Below are positions 34,142 to 45,327 of a stretch of DNA of 64,000 bases, one piece after another (positions within the stretch are counted from its first letter, which is position 1; the number at the start of each line of letters is the position of its first letter). The stretch spans positions 177,861 to 241,860 of the forward strand of contig QRFJ01000504.1 of assembly GCA_006176705.1 (NCBI GenBank), read 5' to 3'. The translations under genes and the position numbers were made by a program. The DNA is from Cocos nucifera (taxonomy: Eukaryota > Streptophyta > Magnoliopsida > Arecales > Arecaceae). Below the pieces are notes generated by a model. That model did no database searches, was not told the origin of the DNA, and saw only the letters and a program-made list of their open reading frames with translations.

Positions 34142-35502
34142 AGCTAGCATGCGTTTAAACCCTAATCCCTAATCTAATTGGATTCAATGTGGCATTGGGC
34201 TTTGATTAATCAAAGACCTGATCTATTTGGACTTAATAGCACCCTTTGAATAGTCAAAGGGTTATCTTAGCTTGAGTCCACGCCTCCTAGGAGTTCTCCA
34301 TGCCTTAAATGAAAGGTGTTTCATCTTAAGAAGGACTTCATACGCCTCTTCTCATTTATTCCATGCTATTTAAGTGGAGTCCACCCCTCTTGGTTCATCT
34401 CCATGCCTCTTAGAAGTGCTCAAGCCCTTTGGTTTCACGTGGAGTAGTTTCCTATCCCATAAAGGTAGAGACTTCATGTCTCTTGGGGACTTGGGTGCGC
34501 CTCTTGGGTTTTTGGATTTCATCCAAGAGTTGGATGCCTTATAAAGCACCTCTTGATGCCTCTTGTTATGTATGGATAAATCTTATGCCCCTTGAAGTTG
34601 TGGGTGACATCAAAGAGTTGGATGGAACAAGGAAAATGATATGGTGAAAAAGAGTTTTCACGCATCTAAAAAAATGAGCACCCTTAGGAGGTGTCCTTCT
34701 ATGAGAAGAACTCCTCCATCCCTCATGCCTAATCTCCACGTGAAGAAGGCTTCACAGCCAATAACAATCAGTGCTCTAAGGGAGATGTCCATGGAGAGTA
34801 AGACTCTCCCATATCTCATGCCAAAGGAGTCTTGCCTCTAGTGTTTTGGATGCCTTAGTGTTGGGTGTTAAAGGATGATTAGATTCCTTTCATGGATTTT
34901 AGTTGAACTATGACTTGGGTCCATAAAAGGGCTAAAAATCAAATCCAAGAGTTGGATTTATGACACTAGAAATTAGATCAAGAGTTGGACCTATAAGATC
35001 AAAAATCAGATCCAAGATCAATGAGATCAAAATTCAGATTCAAAGGGTTGGATCTACAAGATCAAATTTTAGATCTTATGTGTAGGTTCCTAAGGTCCAA
35101 ATGTTGGACAGCAAGTGGGCTATGAGATGAGAGGATCTCATGTCCAAGAGAGGGAGAAAGATGAGAGGAGAACACCAAGAGTTGTGATGCAAAGAAAGGA
35201 GGTGCAGTTGATTTTCTTAAGAAGAAATTCAGCGAATCCAGACTAGAGAGAAGTCTCAGATCGAGACCCGTATGGATCACCGTTAGAGGGCATGCACTTG
35301 GATGTCTTGAGGATACCAATCAGCTAGCTATTCAAATCATCATGTCAGGTATATCTTCTATTATATTTATACTATATGTTTATGTTTGATTGAACTCAAC
35401 AAGATGATATTGGGATTGGAGATCAGATCACATGTTTTCATTAGTTGTTACATATTAAAAAAAATTTAAAATTTATTTCCACTATGCATCCGAATCCCAA
35501 CA
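34142..35502 (+). repeat. LTR-like sequence B, right piece
   Basis: Noncoding, with repeated CAAGAGTTGGA-like motifs (34940-35050), ending CCGAATCCCAACA at 35502, a typical LTR terminus. CTATA follows and may be a target duplication (see 23519-23523). Several short open frames (34429-34841) show no similarity. Confidence 0.4.
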
Positions 35503-36041
35503 CTATAGTCCTCCTGCAGCTCACCAAGTCATCGATCAAACTCTTTAGCTTTCAATTGCAGTCATCCAATCGATGGAAATTACTATGATGCTAATAGTAT
35601 CTAGAGGTCAAGTCTTCATTAGATGATCTCGAAGGGGAGTGGCGCCATTACCATTGCCTCAAGCTTTAGTGACAAGGGGGACTTCATTGTGCCAAAGGAT
35701 TTGGATGGTGAGATTGTCGAGTAGGCTGAGATCGTTGATTGTGTCGAGATGGAGCGACATGTGGGCCCTGCTCCTCAAGTTATTGCCATCCTTTCTCCAC
35801 CATCTATTGAAGACTTTGGATGGCAGCTGCAAGAGTTTGTCCTTGTTGCATTAGAGTTAGCAAATTATTGTTGGTCTACCACTATGATAGGGCAGGAAGC
35901 ATCAGGCTCAGCTTGTGAGGCTAGTCGTTCATCCCATCATGAGGAACGTCAAGCATAGTTAGCTGAAGCATGTTATGCTTGTGTCCTCATAATTTTCTCT
36001 TTGGAGTTGATTTCTCTTCTTCCTATCTGGTGCACCAATCT
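35503..36041 (-). pseudogene. Tat-like gypsy gag N-terminal part and primer site (remnant)
   Basis: On the minus strand, a primer-site-like TAGATTGGTGCACCAGATAG (near 36022-36041) matches CAGATTGGTGCTAGAGGAAG after the Tat-clade LTR at 45193. It is followed by Gln-rich gag-like sequence (LMQQGQTLAAAIQSLQ, about 35820-35870) similar in character to the gag start at 45540-45640. It has the same strand as the gag/protease remnant at 21775-23518. I therefore read them as one element split by the intervening block. Opposite-strand open frames at 35639-35958 are probably shadows. Confidence 0.5.
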
Positions 36042-36400
36042 ATTGCTACTAAACCCTAATAGCGATATGTCCAGAGATTGATCAAATGCTTCAAAGGATG
36101 TGGACTGTTCATGATGATTGATGGACCTACAAAGAAAGTCCATTCACTGGAGTGTGTCTGGTAGGGGATCCTTCGATACTTAAGTTAGCCAGAGTTTAGA
36201 AAATAGATGGAGGAGTAAAGGATAAGGACATGAGTAGGGTTTTCGCTCTAAAGTCGGACCTTATTCTTGGGTCCTCATTTTACCTCTTTATATAGAGATA
36301 AAGCCATAGGCTAGCATCCTAGAATCTAATAGGCCATTAGGGCCTATAAGGCTATAATCTGATAGATCATGGAAATCCACCCACTAACCTGTAGATTAGG
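36042..36400 (-). repeat. Tat-like gypsy 5' LTR fragment
   Basis: Lies directly outside the primer site on the minus strand. It has a minus-strand TATA-like signal (plus CTCTTTATATAGAG at 36285-36298) and the palindromic GGCCATTAGGGCC near 36331. The outer boundary is unclear. Confidence 0.4.
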
Positions 36401-36891
36401 GTTGTTAGTATTATATGTATTCTCGAGAAGCCAAATTGGCATGACACGTTGTACTAATTCTAGGACATATTTTTGTACTTGATTTATTAAAATTAATAAA
36501 ATAGACAATTTTCTTATCCATTTATGTATAATGTGTGTGTGAATCATCTAAGGAGTTAATGGACAATGATACATATTCTCAAGAGTTGAGTATTTAAGAC
36601 CTATGCCATTATAGATTAACTCCTGAATTGCTTCCAAATATTGGATCATCACAAGAAAGGTGAACGATCTAGAAAGATTGGTGCATAGATCGCTTGCCTT
36701 CTTAAATAGATGAGTCTTAAATCTACAGTATGGAGACATTCAAATGAGAGTGTAGGTACTTGATAGAGATTAAGGGTACTGAGCGTGACCATACAAGAGA
36801 TCATATGGATGCTTACTCACTCGTCAGTGATCGTCTCAATACTATAGTGGTGTGAGTGATTTCTTGACCTACGGTGTCTTGTACTACTACA
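36401..36891 (+). repeat. LTR-like fragment, similar to B
   Basis: Noncoding. Its texture and some tracts (for example around 36815-36890) resemble 23880-23990 by eye. It is cut by the CACTA terminus. Confidence 0.3.
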
Positions 36892-37392
36892 AAAAAGAGC
36901 TATGACAATGGTTCCTAACTACTATCATAGCGTAGAAAATCACTGCCACTATAGCTATCACCATAGATTTATGATAGTGGTTGTTGCAACGGTTACTACA
37001 ACCGTTGCCATATACTAGTTATAGCAGCGATTATTCAACTGCTGCTATAACCTAGTCTATAGCAACAATTATTCAACTGCTGCTATAGATCGAATATAGC
37101 AACAGTTACTCAACCACTGCTATAGAAAGCTATAGTAGAAATTTAGGAACCACTGCTATAGCTATCTCTAGCAACGGTTGAGTAACCACTGCAATAGATT
37201 GTATAGTAGTGGTTCCTAAACCACTAGTATAGTTATCTATAGTAGTAGTTATCCAATCGCTGTTATATATTCTATAACAGTGCTTATATAACTGTTGCTA
37301 TATCATTTATAGCAGCGGTTGGCATAAATCTATGGCAGCGGTTAACACGACTACATAAGCAGTTGCATAATCGCTATTATAGGCTATTGAAC
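36892..37392. repeat. CACTA terminus and subterminal repeat array
   Basis: At least a dozen short units with the core CTATAGCAGCGGTT or its complement AACCGCTGCTATAG, in alternating orientation at intervals of about 20-40 bases and variably diverged. In CACTA elements such subterminal repeats bind the element-coded accessory protein and bring the ends together. I infer the same here. Confidence 0.8.
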
Positions 37393-37606
37393 AGCAAAAA
37401 AAATCATAAATTTATCATTTTACTCTTTTTTAACCTAATAGACATAGTTCAATAAATAATTACTTAGATTAAAACTTGAAAGAACCAAAAATTTCATATA
37501 AAACTCAATAATAATGCAAGATTTATATGTCTCAAATATTCAAATTATATTACTAATCAAATTATATTATAATATTTTTTTAAATAAAAAATACATAAAA
37601 AATCTA

Positions 37607-38031
37607 CTAATCAAAATTCTCCTCTTCAAGCATCTCATTATCACCAGGAGGGGCTAAAGCAGGACTGGGAGGGGTTGTAGAAGAAGCTAGAGGGACTGGA
37701 GCAAGAGCTGGAGGGGCTAGAACGCTAGCCAACATATCTCGAATCCTCAAAAAATTAGCTCCAAGATAAGCGGAGAGCTGTGTTATCATAACAAACATGA
37801 CACTCTGTAGCTAGTCTGTGTGCTCCTGAGCTTGAGATGCACACTCCTGAGTCTGAGATGCGCACTCCTCAGCTTGGGACGTGCACACCTGAGACTGAGC
37901 TGCCTACACCAAAGCCTCAGTAAGTTGTCCCCAACCAATGACCCCAGAAGCATATGTGGAGACGTTTGCCTAAGACAAGTAGCTCATCAGTGTATGTCTG
38001 AGCATGCAACGAATCCTCCCAGAGTGCTCAG
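37607..38031 (-). pseudogene. CACTA accessory gene (Transposase_24-like), 3' end
   Basis: Minus-strand frame entering at 38031 with RHTLMSYLS, STYASGVIGWGQLTEALV, then a Gln/Glu/Cys-rich repeat (SQAEECASQTQECASQAQEH). It ends with MFVMITQLSAYLGANFLRIR and a Pro-rich acidic tail stopping at 37607. At least three stops (TAG where Gln is likely) interrupt it. A Gln-rich coiled segment and Pro-rich end are usual for the C-terminus of this family. The upstream part of the gene lies at 58085-59520; the copia element is inserted between them. Confidence 0.65.
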
Positions 38032-40511
38032 TGATGGAAAAAAAATCTAGGATTTCATACATAGATTTTGAAACTTTTTTCAAAAATTTGCATAGCAGAA
38101 GACTTAAATTAATCATATTAATCTACTAATGCATGTAAAAGCACCTATATCTAGGATCTTATGACATAATATAAAGCATGCAATAAATCTAAAAATAAAT
38201 AACATGCATAGGTATTGATCATATCAATATCAATCTAGATCTAATCTAGTAGGATATAGAGATCATATCCCTATATCTGATCGTGGGTCGAGAACTCCAC
38301 TACTAATTACATGGATGAGAATGTTGCTCAAAGTTGTATAGAATGTTCGACCTCTATAGGTTGTCCACACGAGACTTCTAGGATGATCGGAGGTTCGACG
38401 AATGAAGCTCCACGCAACGTGCTAGCATCCTATTGATCCCTCCTGATAGTTGATCTTGATTCTTCTTCTTCAAATCTTTTGGACCTTTTAAGGGATGAAG
38501 AACTTGAAGAGACTTAGGAGAGATGATCTTTCTTTCTGATCTCTCAAGGATATATGGAAGAAGGCGGAAGAACATCTCTAGAGAATAACACCTTCTCTAC
38601 TTTGTTTTCTCTCAATAGGACACGCATTGAAGTTGTTCTAAAGAAAGCCCACGCCCCAATGGTATTCATGCCCAATATTCCCATGCCTAAGCCTCTATCC
38701 CATGATCAATCACCTCTTAAAATTTCACACTAAAACTCCAAATAGAGAGATCAAGAGGAGTCCCAATCTAGGTCAAATACCTAGAATTGGAAAGTTCAAT
38801 TTAGGGGGCGCCCAACTCTTGGGTGCCTCCTTATTAATTCTGGGGATGGAAAACCAAAACCTCATGCAAATAATCTTCCTTTTCCACTAAAAATATCATA
38901 TCAAATCTTATTAAAATTGGCACCATGGTTGGATAGAGTTTGGGAATTAACAAACTCTATCAATTAGTGTCCTAGGTCAAAATAACTTGCATGTCTTGAC
39001 CTAGTCAAAACTAATTTCCAAACCATGAAAGGAGGAGGATATGGGGCATGTGTGGCTTCTCTAGGTGTGAGGAATCTCATGCAAAAAATAAAAAATAAAG
39101 GACTTGGGGAGACATTACTTGGCATAAGGAAAAAGAGAGAGTCCTAGTCCAACTGGGCTCTCTAGTTTTTCTTTGGTCAAACCAAATTTTAAGCCCAATT
39201 AAATTAGGAATAGTTCAACCTAATTAAGAATGATCCTGGTTCAACTAGGATCTCATTTAAATTTGATTAAATCATATTTAATTCTGATTTAAATCTTCAA
39301 CCAATTATAAATTAGGTGCACATAAGTCCTAATTGAATAGAAAATTGATCTTCCTTACAATTGGTTTATACCATAAATCAATTAGACTTCACCTAATCAA
39401 GTCCAAACCAAACCAAATTGAATCTCATTAAATTAGACTTGGTTTTAGCCCTAATGCTCAATCAAATTGAGCCAATTAGTAATTCAATTGCTAATTAATC
39501 CTCCTACAATACTTGCGCCAAATCAAATATCAGTCGTGTTGATTATTTAATCCTAGAATGATTTATAATCGTCGATCAACCATCTGATCAGATAAAATTT
39601 TTTTTTATATGTAACTCTATAGATTTGAATCTAAGCCAGTAGCATAGAAATAAATTCCTATATCAATCGAAGTAATCATCTAGCAATGGTACCCGATATT
39701 CAGATAGGTCAAATGTATAAAAAGCAATATTCTAAAATTTATTTGAATATGATTATCGTATAATTCATCTCTTTGATCTCTATATTTAGGATGACTCAGA
39801 GTTAAACTGTCAACTCTGAAATAGTGCATCCATAATGTATCTCAATGTAATAAGTCCTATGACTCCTCACAAGGACTATCCCGATCAAGGTTTGGCTAAT
39901 TGAAACACAATTCAACACAACTCCTGAAATCAAGAGTGGTCAATCTCATTTTAACTCACACACTGATTTCACAAGTACTTGACCATACCCAAAAATCTTC
40001 CATCACTAAATTAGAAATTTAGATAGTCCAGTACTAAAGTATGGTGAGTTGCTTGCAAGTCACCATGATGATCTCAAGTTGGAGGAACACTTATACATGT
40101 ATTCCTTCATAGCAAATCTTGATAGCAGAATACTCTAAAATTGGTCATGTTCAATGTAGATGTACCCCTATCTCTTACCTACATACCATATCAGTGTCTC
40201 CATATTCCTTGGTTAAGAGGATAACCAATCTATATGGCATACAATAATCTATACTCGATAAATATGATCATCCTAGGTAACAACGTATCATTTGGTCATG
40301 AACATATTTAAGAACTAAATGATAAATTATCTTTTTATCGATTCTAAATAGTCCTAAAAACTTCATCACAATATAGGAGTTCATAAAAAAGATATACACT
40401 TATGATGAAAAGCCAAAATAAATTTTTTATTAATGATAAATCATATATAATTATAAGATTAGCTCAACTATCAACAAACTAATGATTGGCTTTATGACAC
40501 ATTTTTCAACA
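38032..40511 (-). repeat. 3' LTR of copia-2
   Basis: Minus-strand start TGTTGAAAAATGTG at 40511, end TCCATCA at 38032. It aligns along its length with 55596-58084, for example AAATTTGCATAGCAGAAGAC against AAATTTGCATAGCGAAAGAC. No gene inside. Confidence 0.9.
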
Positions 40512-43238
40512 ACTTCCACTTATCCTAAAGCTACTTGGTATGGTATCTTATATCCATCTTTGATTTTTGATTATCGAACTTCTTTACTATAAATGCTTTA
40601 GTGAATGGATTGGTCAGGTTCTTCTTTTTATTAATCTTTTAAAGGTCGACAATACCTCGATCTATGATCTTCTAGACAAGATGATAGCAACATAGAATAT
40701 GCTTCATCTGCTGATATGCTTTCGATTTCTTTGCCTGAGCAATGGCTCTGGTGCTGTCATAGTAGAGCAGGACTGGATCATCAAGGGAGGATGTCATTTC
40801 GAACTCAGTGATGAATTTTCTTAGTCTCACAGCTTTCTTGGCAACATCAGATATTGCAATATACTCTATCCCGTAAACTGAGATAGCCACAGTATGCTGC
40901 TTGAAACTTTTTCGATAAATAGCTCCATCGTTAAGGGTAAACATATAACCTAACACACTTTTGCTATCATCATAATCAGATTGAAAACTAGAGTCTGTAA
41001 ACCCCATAAATTTCAAATCTGACTCACCATAAACTAACCACTAGTTCTTAGTATTTTTCAAATATTTAAGGATGGCTTTTACAATCTTTCAGTGGTTCTC
41101 TCCTGAATCAGATTGGTATCTACACACTACTCTCAGTGAGTATGTCATATCTAGTCTCGTACATATCATAGCATACATAATAGAACCCACTATCAAGGCA
41201 TATGGTATTCTACTCATACGTTCTCTCCTCTTAAGGTATTATCGGACAATCTCTCTTCAAGAGAGAAATTCTATGGCCTATTGGAAGATGGTCCATTTTA
41301 AAATTCTCCATTTTGAACTACTTCAGCACAATATCTATATAAGTGAATTGGGACAACTCAAGTAACCTCTTAGATCTATCCCTATAAATCTTCATCCTTA
41401 GGATGTAAGATGCTTCTCCCAAGTCCTTTATGGAGAACTGAGGTGACAACCAAACTTTTATTCTCTGTAATGTAGGGATGTCATTCTCGATTAAGAGAAT
41501 GTTATCCACATACAATATAAGAAATACCACTATTGAACCATTTGCCTATGTAGAGCTCTTCTTCATTTTTAACGAAGCTATATATTTTAATCATCTTATC
41601 AAAATGTATATTCTAACTCCGAGATGTTTGCTTCAATTCATAAATCGATCTTTGAAGCTTGCACACCTTAGACTCATCTATAGATATGAATTCTTCAGGT
41701 TATATCATATACACTTCTTCTTCTAGCTCTCCATTTAGAAAAGCTATCTTCACATCCATTTGCCAGATTTTATAGTCCAAATGGATAGCTATTGCAAGCA
41801 TAATTTGAATGGATTTGAGCATTGTCACAAGAGAAAATATCTTATCATAGTCAATACCATAATGTTGATGATACTCCTTGGCAATCAGATGGGCTTTATA
41901 GGGCTCCACTTTTTCATCTACGCCCCCCTTCCTTTTGAAGACCTACGTACACAGGGGTAAAAATGGGTCAAGTCGGATCAAGTCATAAGTAACCCCAATC
42001 CGATCTGATTCTTTGATTGGATCTTAATATTGGACCCAGACTCAACACAATAAAAGATTGGATCAAGTCAAATCGGGTCCATGATCAAATTTTTTGATTC
42101 AATGGGTCATTCGAGTTAGATCAGGTCCATATATAACTTGTCCCTAATCCATGAAAGATAGATCCGATTCGAATTTTGATCAATTCTAGGTTGGATCATG
42201 GGTTAAATTAATCAATAGAAAATAACTATAACTATTCAATTGATTCTCATGAGTACAGTTAAAGTTGATCTCACAAGTTGACCATCCAATGATATTGGCA
42301 ACATAGAATGATTTTTTGAGTGGTCATTAACATGTGACAATTACATCTAAGAAAAAATACCAAGATGTACCTCATATATATATATATGAAAGGCAAATAA
42401 ATGTGACCTCCCAAGGTTGGTTAGAGAATACAACTAGAAGTGGAAAGAGAATGAAGAATTTCTTAAGTTGGAAATGTTGTGTAGTTTTGATGCAAAGAAT
42501 TTCTTATGGAGGTGAAAAGAGAAGAAAATATTGTTTATTACACACTATATTGGCTTGAACCAATGAATGCCACTCAATTATGGGGGTGAAAAAAGAAAAA
42601 GATGATGTTGTATAGATGGGCAGCCCACTACAATTTATGCCCAGTCCATGCTAGCATATAATGAGTTCGGGTCTAATCAGGTCGTTAATCATAAGATCCA
42701 TATAAACTTTAAAATTTAAGTGGATCGGATCGGATCGGGTTAGGTCAAAATTTAGTAAATACAGATCTAATTCAAAAAATAGAATGAGTCTAATTTTAGA
42801 ACTCGATCCAGATCCATAGATCTTTTTAAACAGTTCAAGTTGGGTCTCCATGGGTTGGGTCAGGTCTGGTCACAGGTCAACTCAACCCATTTACAACCTT
42901 ACTTACATCCAATGGGTTTAATCCTTTTAGGTAGGTCAACTGATGTCCATATATCGTTGACCTTCATGGACTTCATTTCGAATTTCATGGCTTCAAGCCA
43001 TTTTTCAGAATTGGATCTCTACATTACATCCAAATAGATGATCAGATCTTCATCATTCTTATCAAGCTTGATAGGATTACCATCTCAAACCAAGAAACCA
43101 TAGTATCAGTCCGATTGATAGTGCAAGTGCACTGAGCTCCGGATTGCCTTAATAGTGCAGGTGCACTAAGCTCCAGGTTTGATAAAATCAAATCTAATTT
43201 AGGTTCAACTAATTATGTCAATTTTTTACCTATTGAAC
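40512..43238 (-). pseudogene. Copia-2 reverse transcriptase and RNase H remnant
   Basis: On the minus strand: an RT start with TDVHISLTFMDFI-like opposite-strand shadow at 42908-43200; the RT core at 41700-41909 (WQMDVKIAFLNGELEEEVYM); the catalytic box at 41318-41530 as YVDN, where YVDD is expected, so the second Asp is lost. RNase H lies at 40672-41016 (DDSKSVLGYMFTLNDGA, ISDVAKKAVRLRKFI). The RT is broken by the hAT-like element at 41952. A 34-bp tandem duplication around 43118-43185 (GTGCAAGTGCAC / GTGCAGGTGCAC) also disrupts the linker. Closely related to copia-1 pol. Confidence 0.8.
41952..42899. mobile_element. hAT-like non-autonomous element (948 bp)
   Basis: The left end CAGGGGTAAAAATGGGTC and the complement of the right end AGGTTGTAAATGGGTTGA form imperfect inverted repeats of the hAT type. 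The flanks TACGTACA (41944-41951) and TACTTACA (42900-42907) are an eight-base target duplication with one mismatch, as expected for hAT. Subterminal regions are rich in GGGTC and GGATCGG motifs. A short TA repeat lies at about 42369. It carries no transposase; open frames inside (42334-42558) show no similarity. It interrupts the copia-2 reverse transcriptase, whose sequence rejoins across it. Confidence 0.75.
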
Positions 43239-44258
43239 TTAGTTAAGTTCAATCTTAGAGGCAATAAGTTCTTCACCGAGGAACTTTTTTTCTAAAAAGA
43301 TTGCTTTAAGACTGACAAACACTTTTTGTTCATCAGCAAGGTAAAAATAATATCCTTTGGTTTCTTTTGGGTATCCTATAAAAATGCATTTGTCAGACCT
43401 AGGTCCAAACTTGTCTGTCATTAAACATTTGACATATCTTATATGAAGTTTTAACTATAGATTTACTTGGAACTATATTAAGAAGATAGCAAGTTGATTC
43501 GAGCACATATCTCCAAAAGAAGATCGGCAGACTAGCAAAATCCATCATGGAATAGACCATGTCTAACAAAGTCTAATTTCTTCTTTCAGACAAACCATTA
43601 TGTTGTGGTATCGCTGGAGGAATTCGTTGAAAGAGAATCTCATTCTCTCCTAGATATGTGAGAAACTTACTAGAAAAGTATTCACCTTCTTGGTCAATAG
43701 AAGAGTTTTAATACTCTTCTTAGTTTATTTTTCTATTTCATTATGAAATCATTTGAATATTTCAAATGAATGCAACTTATGTTTCATCAAGTAGACGTAC
43801 CCATACCTAGATAAGTAGTCAGTAAATATAATGAAGTAGAAGTATCCACCTCTAGCATTTATGTTTATAGATCTACATACATCAGTATGTACTAGACCTA
43901 GAAGCTTACGGCTCTCTCATTTTTTTCAGTAAAAGGTGACTTGGTTATTTTCCCAAGAACGTAGGATTCATAAGTCAAAAGTGATTTAGAATCACGAACT
44001 TCGAGGATTTTCTATTAAGTCAATCTGTTTATTCTATTCTTATTAATATGACCTAGCCTACAGTGCCAAAGATAGATTTCAAATAAATTATCTATTCTAG
44101 GATGTTTGCCAGTGGAGTAGACTATATTAATATATTATGATATAAAATAAATTTCATTGCCCAATTATCCAGTGAAAATAGTAATACCATTCAAAATGAC
44201 ATTACAAAATATTCTCTTTATTAAAATTTCATAATCATTTTTAGCCTAAAGGCCTATA
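43239..44258 (-). pseudogene. Copia-2 integrase remnant
   Basis: Minus-strand 43239-43421 reads FGPRSDKCIFIGYPKETKGY and LADEQKVFVS, the typical end of copia integrase before the RT. The region up to about 44200 keeps nucleotide similarity to the copia-1 integrase (for example around 43500-43640 and 43800-44080) with many stops and small deletions. It is cut at 44263 by the Tat-clade gypsy insertion. Confidence 0.75.
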
Positions 44259-44263
44259 GAGAT

Positions 44264-45193
44264 TGTTGGGGATAAACCCCGCTCCTGCCAAAGTTAAGTT
44301 CGGTGCTCAGCCTGATGCGGCCAATAGCCACGGAAGAGCTTCGGCGGATGCATCTTAGCCGAACTCCTACATTCGGTCGAACTCCTCAGCGGTCGGGCCT
44401 CAATCGAAGTCCTTCAACCGACCGAATTCTCCAGCGGCCGAACTTCGTACTCCCAGCGGCCGAACTCCTCAAGCAACCATCCCTTCAGCCGACCGAGCTC
44501 CTTCGAACAACCAACGCCCGAACTCCTCAGCAGTCAGCAGCGGGCCGAACTACTTAGCTAGCGAACTACTTCTAATTGCCCATTCGCCGAGCTTCAGTCA
44601 GACTCCTGCAAAAGCTGAACTGTCTCCGCATCGTTACAGCCAGGCGCCTGCAGGAGCCGAACTCCCTCCAAAGCTTCCTCTCTGATCGAGCTTCTAAGGA
44701 AGCCGGACTCCTTACGGAACCCTCCAGCGATCGAGCTTCTATGAAAGTCGGACTCCCTACAGACTTCTCAATGGCCAAACTCATTATGATGGATTCCTGC
44801 AGGCGATCTCGCTATGGTTACACGATAATAACGATCGGCATTTATCGACAATAATGATCGACAATAACAATCATTAATAACGATCGGCAATAACGATTAG
44901 CATTGATCAGGACAGTTACGACGCTCATTAACCAAGACGGTTACAACAAGCTCCCTCTATAAAAGGACCCTCCGAATACACTTACGCCAGGTTTTGAAAA
45001 TTCTTTTCTCTTCCTCTATACTCTACCGAACACTCCATTCCTGTTGGCTAGAACTAACTTGAGCGTCGGAGGGTCTTGTCGGAGCCACCTCCCCATCGAC
45101 TTCGGATGGGATTTTATTTTGTAGGTCCCCGACGGCGACTTTATTGACCTTAACTCCGGCGAACTCCAGTGGCGACTAGTTTCTATGTCAACA
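44264..45193 (+). repeat. 5' LTR of the Tat-clade element
   Basis: 930 bases. It contains many CCGAACTCC / AGCGGCCGAACT units in its first 500 bases, then ACGATCGGCA-type units (44830-44900). A TATA-like CTATAAAAGGACC follows at 44957-44969, and the end is ATGTCAACA. Short open frames (44303-44557, 44576-44854) are by-products of the repeats. Confidence 0.95.
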
Positions 45194-45194
45194 G

Positions 45195-45213
45195 ATTGGT
45201 GCTAGAGGAAGGG
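45195..45213 (+). promoter_or_regulatory. Primer binding site of the Tat-clade element
   Basis: ATTGGTGCTAGAGGAAGG directly after the LTR. The same context (ATTGGTGC) is found next to the older relative at 36031-36041. The priming tRNA is not identified with certainty. Confidence 0.65.
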
Positions 45214-45327
45214 GGGCTCACCGACAAAGATTTCTCTCTTAAAGGAAGCTGGAGTTCCTTTGTTCTTAAAGGAGTGCTCGAGAAATCTCTCTTCCTCTTA
45301 ATTTAAATTCCTTTCCAAAGAGAAAAG

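Noticed and set aside
35639..35958. Possible host gene fragment (71 and 69 codons, plus strand)
   Set aside because: The complementary strand carries Gln-rich gypsy gag-like sequence adjoining a primer site. No splice signals or further exons found.
36892..37392. MicroRNA-like hairpin precursor
   Set aside because: The repeats are many, short and alternating next to a CACTA-type terminus, which explains them as transposase-binding repeats.
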